Virus record (IMG/VR): IMGVR_UViG_3300020334_000009
Span: 1 to 26,956 of that record
Length of the DNA stretch: 26,956 bases
DNA from: a virus
Reading direction: 5' to 3' (one strand)
The translations under genes were made by a program, and so were the position numbers. This document shows positions 21,248 through 26,956 of this stretch, in pieces (position 1 is the stretch's first letter; every line of letters begins with the position of its first letter). The notes below the pieces were generated by a model that saw only the letters and a list, made by a program, of their open reading frames with translations, did not search any database and was not told the origin of the DNA.

Positions 21248-22211
21248 TAAGTGGTATGAGTCCTTTATCTATTAAATATCCGTCTTCACCTATCGCTCTA
21301 TCAGATGTAAATTCTTTTGTATATTCTCTAATGCCTGGAATCACAGCTGCGTGTGCATCTTTTACATAAAACCATAATGATCTAGAAATAGGATATGTAC
21401 CATTACTAATTAATTCAAATTCTGGACTAACACCATTAATTGTTGCAGGCTTTACTTTATCTCTATTTTCATCTAAAAAAGAATAACCAAATATACCTAA
21501 TGAATCTGGGTTTGTTGTTAATTTTTCAATTATTAGATTGTCGTTCTCACCAGCTTCTACATATGCTCCATCTGTTCTTATTGCACGACATTCAGATTTA
21601 TATAATTTTTTATTACTTTCTTTAAGTTTTTTTCTCTCTGGATAAGTTTTACAACCTTTTTCAATACCAAGTTCATTAAGTGCATCTCTAGTACCAGATG
21701 TTGGTGGTGGGCCGTAAACGACAATAGGTAAGTCTGGATATGTTGGATTTATCTCATTCCATTTTTTATATGGATTAGGTTTTACAGTTTTACCATCAAT
21801 GTCTGCTGGTACATCTTTTGCAAGTGCAAGATATAAATCTCTTAAAGATAAATGAAAGTTAGCACCTTTTTTTGAGTTTGCAATCGCAATACCATCATAT
21901 CCTATTTTAACTTCTGTAATATCTTTGATACCATTCTTTTTACAATTATCTATTTCGGTTTGTTTTATTCTTCTTGATGCATTTGTTATATCTGGGTGTT
22001 GTGTTCCTAGTCCAGCACAAAATAATTTTAGTCCACCACCAGAACCAGTTGACTCAACTACTGGTGTTTTAAATCCACTAGTCTTACCAAATCGTTCTGC
22101 AACAGTTGTTGCAAATGGATATACAGTTGAACTACCTACTATTTTAATTTGGTCTCTTGCAAATAAATTTGTTGCAAAAAATAATGTTAATACAAAAATT
22201 AAGTTTCTCAT
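21240..22211 (-). CDS. pstS: PstS, periplasmic phosphate-binding protein
   Basis: A 323-residue phosphate ABC-transporter substrate-binding protein. It has a signal peptide (MRNLIFVLTLFFATNLFA, 1-18), then the phosphate-site loops GSSTVYPF (26-33), STGSGGG (54-60), NASRRIK (77-83), GYDGIAIA (104-111) and TSGTRDA (171-177). In the host it captures phosphate for the PstCAB transporter; phage copies are thought to sustain phosphate uptake for genome replication. It is an auxiliary metabolic gene seen in several marine phages. AGGAG overlaps the stop of gp47 and lies 6 nt before the ATG, so it is transcribed with gp47. No Pho box or separate promoter is apparent in the 9-nt gap. Confidence 0.96.
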   Translation of the reverse strand: MRNLIFVLTLFFATNLFARDQIKIVGSSTVYPFATTVAERFGKTSGFKTPVVESTGSGGGLKLFCAGLGTQHPDITNASRRIKQTEIDNCKKNGIKDITEVKIGYDGIAIANSKKGANFHLSLRDLYLALAKDVPADIDGKTVKPNPYKKWNEINPTYPDLPIVVYGPPPTSGTRDALNELGIEKGCKTYPERKKLKESNKKLYKSECRAIRTDGAYVEAGENDNLIIEKLTTNPDSLGIFGYSFLDENRDKVKPATINGVSPEFELISNGTYPISRSLWFYVKDAHAAVIPGIREYTKEFTSDRAIGEDGYLIDKGLIPLND

Positions 22212-22220
22212 TTCTTTCTC

Positions 22221-23288
22221 CTACATTTCCATATTACTTGCTTCGACATATAAACCTTTTAACATAGTTTTCAATCTATTTTTATCAAGATTGTTGACAT
22301 CTAAATCATCAACATAACTATCTAATAAAGTTATAGTATCTTGTGCATTTTCAATTATTTCATTTTTTACATTCTCTGCTTTTAAATCTGAAAAGTCTTC
22401 AATAATTTTTACATCGTGAGCTTGTGACTCAGTTAAAACTTTGTCAACAAATCTATCAAACATATATAAATCTTTTTTGTTTACTACAACAAGTTTTACA
22501 TATTTGTCTTTTAAATCTTTTATTTGATTGTAATTGAAATCTTCACCATTTGAATCATCATAATAAACTTTTTTAAATATAGTATATGGGTTAATAATTC
22601 TTTCTAGTGTTCTTGTTTCTGTGTCAAATATATGAAATCCTTTTGGACATTTGTCATCATTCCAAAATATTTGATAAGGTGTACCAAGATAAAATATATG
22701 TCCGTCATCGGACTTCTTATGAAAGTGTCCAGACATAACCATATCAAATTTATTAAATACAGATTTTTCCATACCAGTTTCACTTGGGAAACCATGATGC
22801 ATTTCAAAACCTTTTATCTCTAAATGACCCATAGCTACTGTTGCGTTAGTTTTACTGATGTGTTCAATAGTTTGTTTTTCATTTGTAGAGTTAATCCAAG
22901 GTATAAAACATATTGGTATATCAAAATCAACAGTTTCTGTTTCTCTGTATATCTTTATGTTATCATAACGACTACCAATCAGTTCATCAAGTGAGTTTAC
23001 ATCATTAGTATTCTTAAAGTATGTATCGTGATTACCCACTATCATATGCACTTTAATATCATTTGTCACAAAAGTTTCACAAAACTTTTCTCTAAAGTCT
23101 TTTGCAATTTTATATGATACAAACTTTCTTCTATCCATTACATCACCTAAATGAATACAAGTGTCTATGTTATGTTCTTTTAAATATGGAAAAAATATAT
23201 TTTCATAGAACTCATAAAAATAATTATTAAAATGGTCGTGGTCATTTCTTGCACCGAAATGAGTGTCAGTAACTAATGCGATTTTCAT
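22221..23288 (-). CDS. 47: Recombination endonuclease nuclease subunit, gp47 (Mre11/SbcD-like)
   Basis: A 355-residue calcineurin-like metallophosphoesterase, near T4 gp47 (339). The metal-binding motifs are clear: DTH (8-10), GDV-x-D (48-52, D49), GNHD (85-88), and further on MGHLEIKG and SGHFHKK with the late histidines. With gp46 it forms the phage Mre11-Rad50 complex that processes DNA ends for UvsX-driven recombination. The C-terminal ~100 residues would be the capping and Rad50-binding part. It lies 2 nt after the nuclease-like gene and 9 nt before pstS. No strong Shine-Dalgarno sequence is visible, so coupling to the upstream gene is likely. Confidence 0.96.
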   Translation of the reverse strand: MKIALVTDTHFGARNDHDHFNNYFYEFYENIFFPYLKEHNIDTCIHLGDVMDRRKFVSYKIAKDFREKFCETFVTNDIKVHMIVGNHDTYFKNTNDVNSLDELIGSRYDNIKIYRETETVDFDIPICFIPWINSTNEKQTIEHISKTNATVAMGHLEIKGFEMHHGFPSETGMEKSVFNKFDMVMSGHFHKKSDDGHIFYLGTPYQIFWNDDKCPKGFHIFDTETRTLERIINPYTIFKKVYYDDSNGEDFNYNQIKDLKDKYVKLVVVNKKDLYMFDRFVDKVLTESQAHDVKIIEDFSDLKAENVKNEIIENAQDTITLLDSYVDDLDVNNLDKNRLKTMLKGLYVEASNMEM

Positions 23289-23290
23289 AT

Positions 23291-23722
23291 TTAATCTATG
23301 ACACCCTCGGCCTTTAGATATGATATATTTTTAAGTTGTTGTTCTTTTATCAAATCTTTTGATTGACCTTCATATGCAACACCAATATAATGTTGTATCA
23401 TATAATCTACTAATCCTCTTTGTCTATCTTCTTGACCATCAAATATAGTAAAGTCACCTAAAGTTCTACCATACTTACCACTTTTATCTTTACTTGTTTT
23501 AAGAACTTGTGTAGAACCAACTGGAAGAAACCCCTCTACAACACTTTTTGCATATAGACCAGCTTTCTTTTCCTCTGGGTCTCTTGTCCTTGATTCTGGA
23601 GTATCAATACCTTTTAGTCTTATTCTTTCTTGCCACAACCAAGTATTGAAACCTAAATCAATATTGACATCAACAGTATCACCATCAACAACTCTTACTA
23701 TTTCACATTTATATTCATACAT
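23291..23722 (-). CDS. Staphylococcal-nuclease-like (TNase) protein
   Basis: A 143-residue OB-fold nuclease of the SNase/thermonuclease type. The start ATG at 23722 shares a base with the preceding TAA; a start at 23749 would extend back into the previous gene. The active-site pattern is complete: VVDGDTVDV (11-19, D15 and its calcium-site neighbours), RIRLKGIDTPE (33-43, with R35, D40, T41 and E43 at the positions of the classical enzyme) and YGRTLGD (84-90, R86). There is no signal peptide, so unlike secreted SNases it should act in the cytoplasm, where host DNA or RNA degradation or nucleotide recycling is plausible. The location next to gp47 supports nucleic-acid metabolism. Confidence 0.93.
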   Translation of the reverse strand: MYEYKCEIVRVVDGDTVDVNIDLGFNTWLWQERIRLKGIDTPESRTRDPEEKKAGLYAKSVVEGFLPVGSTQVLKTSKDKSGKYGRTLGDFTIFDGQEDRQRGLVDYMIQHYIGVAYEGQSKDLIKEQQLKNISYLKAEGVID

Positions 23723-23907
23723 TATTTTTTTCCATTTATATGTGTCCAAAGTTGTTCAACTAAATCGTCTTTCAAATATCTTCTATCTAACTCAATACCA
23801 TGTTTGCGACCTACTTTTTCTAATTCTCTTTTAGTCATAGTCATAAGTCTTGATTTTTTTATTTGTTTTGGTTTTGGTTTAAATAGATTCGTAATGAAAC
23901 TAAACAT
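23722..23907 (-). CDS. Small SAP/Rho-N-like DNA-binding-type peptide
   Basis: A 61-residue basic protein. ATG at 23907 is chosen because AGGAG lies 6 nt before it and it starts one base after the glutaredoxin stop. After an N-terminal FSFITNLFKPKPKQIKKSR stretch, residues 22-57 (MTKRELEKVGRKHGIELDRRYLKDDLVEQLWTHI) form a helix-turn-helix pattern like SAP or Rho-N domains, small nucleic-acid-binding modules. It overlaps the nuclease gene by one base. The function is unknown; a DNA- or RNA-binding accessory is plausible. Confidence 0.78.
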   Translation of the reverse strand: MFSFITNLFKPKPKQIKKSRLMTMTKRELEKVGRKHGIELDRRYLKDDLVEQLWTHINGKK

Positions 23908-23908
23908 A

Positions 23909-24196
23909 CTATTCTCCTTTGTATCCGTCAATATGTTTCCATTGACTATCATATATGTAAGATTTTAAATCATCATATCCACCGATATGTTCGTTCTTCT
24001 CATTCCATATTTGTGGAACAGTTTTGAACCCTTGTTTTTTAAAATCTTCTCGTATATCATTATTTGATACATTGTGTTCTTCATAATCTATATTGAAATT
24101 TTCCATAAGTTTTTTGGCTTTATCACAATAAACACAAGTATCTGCTGTAATGATTCTGTATTTAACTCTTTTTTTTATATAATTATCTAAGTTCAT
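23909..24196 (-). CDS. Glutaredoxin
   Basis: A 95-residue thioredoxin-fold redoxin. The redox motif is CVYC (21-24), the cis-proline segment TVPQIW (59-64, P61), and the glutathione-binding GGYDDL (72-77). It would use glutathione or a reductase to reduce disulfides, classically supporting ribonucleotide reductase (compare T4 NrdC). The CVYC variant differs from the more common CPYC. It overlaps gp55 by 4 nt (ATGA) and is followed one base later by the SAP-like gene. No ribonucleotide reductase gene is in the window. Confidence 0.94.
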   Translation of the reverse strand: MNLDNYIKKRVKYRIITADTCVYCDKAKKLMENFNIDYEEHNVSNNDIREDFKKQGFKTVPQIWNEKNEHIGGYDDLKSYIYDSQWKHIDGYKGE

Positions 24197-24738
24197 TTTT
24201 CCTCTTCATAAAAGTTTTCTAAACTTTTTTTAGTTTCTTTTTTCTTTGTCTTTGATTTATAAACTTCTTGACCATCTGATGGTAACATATTCTTTTGTAA
24301 ATAATCCATATATTGATTACCATAGTTTGTATCATCAAGTGGATTTTGGTCAAAGGTAGGCATCATACTTTTCTCTATTATTTTATGTTTAGTATGTGTT
24401 TGTTTCTTTTCTTTTTGTATTCTACGAATAAATGCATAATATATTATTTGTGTAAAATATGAAAAAGGATTCTTTGATTTTTCTGGATTAAAATTATTTA
24501 CATACTGTAAACAGTTTTCTATACCATCACCTATCATTTCTTCTTTATATGAATAATTAATAAAGTTAGGTCTGTACGATAAATGTTGTGCAATCTTCAT
24601 AAAACATTCACCAATGTAATCTGTTACTGGGGGTATATCCTCACCAGCAGATTCTGCATCTTTAACTTTTTCTTTCCAATCAATTATTGCTTGTAAAAAT
24701 TCTTTATTATTAACATAGTGTTTTGCATTTGCAGCCAT
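24193..24738 (-). CDS. 55: Late-transcription sigma factor, gp55
   Basis: A 181-residue homologue of T4 gp55 (185 aa), the sigma-like factor that directs host RNA polymerase to TATAAATA late promoters, aided by gp45. The sigma-region-2-like core is clear: NFINYSYKEEMIGDGIENCLQYV (58-80) and KNPFSYFTQIIYYAFIRRIQKEKKQ (89-113), matching T4 gp55. The C-terminal lysine-rich tail ends KKSLENFYEEEK, consistent with a clamp-binding tail. AAGGA precedes the ATG, and a sigma70-like promoter lies at 24755-24783, so it is an early gene. Its presence explains the late boxes at 1220, 13318 and 13431. Confidence 0.96.
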   Translation of the reverse strand: MAANAKHYVNNKEFLQAIIDWKEKVKDAESAGEDIPPVTDYIGECFMKIAQHLSYRPNFINYSYKEEMIGDGIENCLQYVNNFNPEKSKNPFSYFTQIIYYAFIRRIQKEKKQTHTKHKIIEKSMMPTFDQNPLDDTNYGNQYMDYLQKNMLPSDGQEVYKSKTKKKETKKSLENFYEEEK

Positions 24739-24754
24739 TAATATTCCTTGAGTG

Positions 24755-24783
24755 ATAGTACCACATAAAATTAATCAAGTCAA
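24755..24783 (-). promoter_or_regulatory. Sigma70-like promoter for gp55
   Basis: Minus strand: TTGACT (24783-24778), 17-nt spacer, TACTAT (24760-24755). The leader of about ten bases carries AAGGA before the gp55 ATG. Confidence 0.7.
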
Positions 24784-24785
24784 CC

Positions 24786-24809
24786 ATACTAAAAAATTTA
24801 TTTTAGTAT
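24786..24809. repeat. Perfect 9-bp inverted repeat between divergent promoters
   Basis: ATACTAAAA (24786-24794) and TTTTAGTAT (24801-24809) separated by 6 nt. It sits between the -35 boxes of the minus-strand gp55 promoter and a plus-strand promoter, a typical operator position. It has no GC-rich stem, so a terminator role is unlikely. Confidence 0.6.
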
Positions 24810-24837
24810 TGACAAGACTCTTTAATTGAGTTATACT
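24809..24837 (+). promoter_or_regulatory. Consensus-like plus-strand promoter with no sense gene downstream
   Basis: TTGACA (24809-24814), 17-nt spacer, TATACT (24832-24837): eleven of twelve consensus bases. Transcription would start near 24844 and run antisense into the gene at 24857-25294. No plus-strand frame with a ribosome binding site follows. Confidence 0.55.
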
Positions 24838-24856
24838 ATTTTTGATTTCAGACAGA

Positions 24857-25294
24857 TTAGTTATTTTTTTTAGATTCATCTTCATCATAATAATAATTAC
24901 AATATTCTTCTACTGCATTTTCAAACTTATCTTCTTCAGATATTTCTTCTTTCATTTTCTTTTCTAACTTTGAGTTAGCTTTATCTAACGCAGAATAATT
25001 ATCAAACTCTTTATACTTTTTAATTATATATTGATAATATTTACTTAATCCAATATTTACTCCATGATGTACAACTATTTGACTTCTTTCTATTGCAAAT
25101 GTTTTCTCATCAGTAAAGGTAGCCCACTTACGAAGTGCAAGGTTTTCTTCGTATTCACCTCGTTTATTCATAGTGGTCATATTAATTAACTTTAATGGTA
25201 AAGAAACTTTAAGATAATCATTTTCTGTATCATGTACCATACAGATGATTTCATCACCATTAGATAGTTTTAATATTCTTGGATTATTACTCAT
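24857..25294 (-). CDS. Hypothetical protein with Sm-like N-terminal half
   Basis: A 145-residue protein. The N-terminal part (MSNNPRILKLSNGDEIICMVHDTENDYLKVSLPLKLI, 1-37) reads as a strongly bent beta sheet like Sm/LSm-type small barrels: strand, G-D-E turn, strand, then a hydrophobic strand. The rest is helical, ending in a highly acidic/lysine-rich tail (SEEDKFENAVEEYCNYYYDEDESKKNN). No catalytic motif is visible. It overlaps the 82-residue gene upstream by 8 nt and lies upstream of gp55 across the divergent promoter region. An RNA-binding role would fit an Sm-like fold but is inference. Confidence 0.8.
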   Translation of the reverse strand: MSNNPRILKLSNGDEIICMVHDTENDYLKVSLPLKLINMTTMNKRGEYEENLALRKWATFTDEKTFAIERSQIVVHHGVNIGLSKYYQYIIKKYKEFDNYSALDKANSKLEKKMKEEISEEDKFENAVEEYCNYYYDEDESKKNN

Positions 25295-25535
25295 TCCATA
25301 ACCTTAACTTTTGATTCATAGGTGTCCAGTCTGTGGGTGGATCATCAAATTCTGTGGTATTGTAATCTACATTAGACCAGAAATGATTAAACACTTCTTC
25401 TTTTGTACCACCCAATATATTAAATTCTTTAAACATTTCGTTTATTCTTTTTTTAGTTTTTTCTTTATTGTATTCTATTTTTCTTTTATAGTCATACATT
25501 TCTTTAAACTTTATATATTCTGGTTTTGATATCAT
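25287..25535 (-). CDS. Small hypothetical protein following UvsW
   Basis: An 82-residue protein of unknown function. The first half is a charged helix (residues 5-38, rich in K, E, R and Y). The second half has an acidic, Trp-containing segment (FWSNVDYNTTEFDDPPTDWTPMNQKLRLWNE, 52-82) that could be a docking tail. Its ATG overlaps the uvsW stop (ATGA), so it is coupled to the helicase, and it overlaps the next gene by 8 nt. No signal peptide, cysteines or recognised motif. Confidence 0.78.
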   Translation of the reverse strand: MISKPEYIKFKEMYDYKRKIEYNKEKTKKRINEMFKEFNILGGTKEEVFNHFWSNVDYNTTEFDDPPTDWTPMNQKLRLWNE

Positions 25536-26956
25536 AATTTTATCCTATGTATTGTATAATCAAATTGTTCTTGGTTGTATATATTTATTCTTTCCATAAA
25601 ATGACGAAGTGTAAAGTTCTGTCTACTTTTATGTGTAAAATCATCTGCAAGGTCAAACAATTTACAGTTATCTTTATTACTACCTAATCTTAAACCTCTA
25701 CCAATAGATTGTAACACTCTTATTTTACTTTTAGATGGTGAAGAAAAAATAATATTGTGTAAGTTTTTAATATTAATACCAGTAGAGAAAGTACCATATG
25801 ATGCAACGATGATTGCATTTTTAGATTTTTCAGTTAAAGCTCTAATGTCTTCTCTCACTAACGCATCAACTTCTCCACTAACGAAAAATACTTTTCTATC
25901 TTTGTATGTGTCTGATATAAGTTTGTGTAAAGGTTTTCCATGTTTTTCTACATATTGATATAATACTAATGTATTACCACTCAATGGACTAATTAATTTA
26001 TTTACAAAGTTTAATCTTTTTTTGTGATTAACTATATAATCTATTTCATCTGCATACTTTAAATCTTTTACTATTTTACATTCATTATCATCATATCCTA
26101 ATATTAAACTATCTATTTTAAGATTAGATAATGTTTTCTTTTCCATAAGTTCTTTGGTGGATATAACTTTATTCACAGTACCAAATACACCTTCTAATAC
26201 TAGTTTATGTGTTTGTAAATCATCAAGTGTGCCTGTTAAACCAAAACGATATTTACATAGATGTAATTTATTCATAATAGATGTTAAAGATTTAGATTTA
26301 AAAGTATGAGCTTCATCACCTATTACACAACCGAATTGTTCAAAATATTTTTTAGGAAATTTATAGAGTGATTGCCAAGTTGATATGACAACATCTTTAA
26401 TAACTTTTTTATCATGACCTTGATAAATTTTTTGCATATAAGATTCTAACCAACCATAATCTAAAAAGTCTGAATACATTTGTTCTACTAAACTTGTTGT
26501 TGGAACTATTATAAGTGTTTTAAGATTTTTTGAATGACACCATCTAGTAAGTCCATAAATGATTAACGATTTACCAGATGCAGTAGGACAAACAAAAAGA
26601 CCACGACATTTTCTGGCACCATAAAGAATACTAGAAATCTGATAATCACGAGCTTTGTATGGAATTTTAAGATGTTTAATAAATGATTTAATAGTTGAGT
26701 CATCTATATTCTCTGGTTTTGCATCAAATTTTAATTCGTATCTTATGTCATTTCGTTTACAAAATTCTCTGATGTATGGTAACAATCCCAAATAGATTTG
26801 TCCAGTAGCAACTGAGAATAGTCGTATTTTTCCATCCCATACTTTGTTTCGATAACTGGGCATAAATCTTGCACCAGGCACTTCAAAGGTAAAATACTCT
26901 GAGAGTTCTCTTGCAATATGTGGTTCTGTTTCAATTCGTATGTATACTTCATTTTT
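25532..26956 (-). CDS. uvsW: UvsW, recombination DNA/RNA helicase (N-terminus beyond the window)
   Basis: The frame stays open past the right edge; 474 residues are visible and the true start is outside. It is an SF2 helicase. Visible motifs, numbered from the edge: NKVWDGKIRLF (37-47, the UvsW N-domain signature), RDYQ Q-motif-like (103-106), Walker A PTASGKS (124-130), DEAH box GDEAHTF (213-219), motif III GLTGT (239-243) and motif VI QSIGRGLRLG near the C-terminus. T4 UvsW unwinds branched DNA and R-loops and switches replication from origin- to recombination-dependent mode. The C-terminal gene end is coupled to the 82-residue gene by ATGA. An internal ATG at 26881 is not the start because homology continues upstream of it. 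Confidence 0.95.
   Translation of the reverse strand, partial: KNEVYIRIETEPHIARELSEYFTFEVPGARFMPSYRNKVWDGKIRLFSVATGQIYLGLLPYIREFCKRNDIRYELKFDAKPENIDDSTIKSFIKHLKIPYKARDYQISSILYGARKCRGLFVCPTASGKSLIIYGLTRWCHSKNLKTLIIVPTTSLVEQMYSDFLDYGWLESYMQKIYQGHDKKVIKDVVISTWQSLYKFPKKYFEQFGCVIGDEAHTFKSKSLTSIMNKLHLCKYRFGLTGTLDDLQTHKLVLEGVFGTVNKVISTKELMEKKTLSNLKIDSLILGYDDNECKIVKDLKYADEIDYIVNHKKRLNFVNKLISPLSGNTLVLYQYVEKHGKPLHKLISDTYKDRKVFFVSGEVDALVREDIRALTEKSKNAIIVASYGTFSTGINIKNLHNIIFSSPSKSKIRVLQSIGRGLRLGSNKDNCKLFDLADDFTHKSRQNFTLRHFMERINIYNQEQFDYTIHRIKL

Noticed and set aside
22604-22807. Minus-strand open frame inside gp47
   Set aside because: It lies in another frame of gp47, which has complete metallophosphoesterase motifs; no ribosome binding site.
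1-26956. tRNA genes, CRISPR arrays, insertion sequences, attachment sites
   Set aside because: No cloverleaf-like sequence, regular direct-repeat array, transposase or integrase gene was seen in the intergenic gaps or coding regions.

Overview
This AT-rich window is a piece of the replication, recombination and transcription core of a T4-like marine myophage. Evidence is the syntenic set of recognisable T4 homologues: UvsW, gp55, gp47, gp46, gp45, gp44, gp62, RegA, gp43, UvsX and gp41. Accompanying genes are typical of marine relatives: Hsp20, PstS, 2OG oxygenase, DUF3310 and DUF932. The low GC and the PstS gene fit a phage of an oligotrophic marine bacterium such as SAR11-type Pelagibacterales, but the host is inference. 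Apart from one tiny plus-strand unit, every gene reads on the minus strand, so the biological order runs from the right edge to the left edge. Genes are packed with 1-53 nt overlaps, many of the ATGA or TAATG type.

Layout, in transcription order: UvsW helicase (cut by the right edge) and two small unknowns; then, behind a sigma70-like promoter, the late sigma factor gp55, a glutaredoxin, a SAP-like peptide and a staphylococcal-nuclease-like enzyme; then gp47, PstS and an unknown. A new promoter starts a small unknown, gp46 and a DPPY-type DNA methyltransferase. A run of envelope proteins follows (a secreted protein, an entericidin-like lipoprotein, an LPP20-like lipoprotein, a glycine-zipper protein and a 23-residue membrane peptide), ending at a bidirectional terminator shared with a convergent plus-strand mini-unit. 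DUF932 and an orphan 320-residue protein come next, then Hsp20. A near-perfect consensus promoter set inside a hairpin then starts DUF3310-gp45-gp44-gp62-RegA-small protein-gp43. After gp43 comes a tightly overlapped trio (SPPY-type methyltransferase, PLP-dependent enzyme, GNAT acetyltransferase), then UvsX, an unknown, gp41, a small unknown, a 2OG-Fe(II) oxygenase and finally a large protein with ligase-like nucleotidyltransferase motifs (cut by the left edge).

Together the genes make a replisome (polymerase, clamp, clamp loader, helicase), a recombination module (UvsX, UvsW, gp46/47) and a late-transcription switch (gp55 plus gp45, with three TATAAATA late promoters visible). Early promoters are strikingly consensus-like (TTGACA-16/17-TATAAT). 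At two of them the -10 box lies exactly six bases before the ATG, which suggests leaderless mRNAs.

The best candidates for undescribed biology are the methyltransferase/PLP/GNAT cassette (possibly a DNA hypermodification pathway), the envelope cassette, the ligase-like protein at the left edge and the convergent micropeptide pair. No tRNA, CRISPR array, insertion sequence or integrase was seen.
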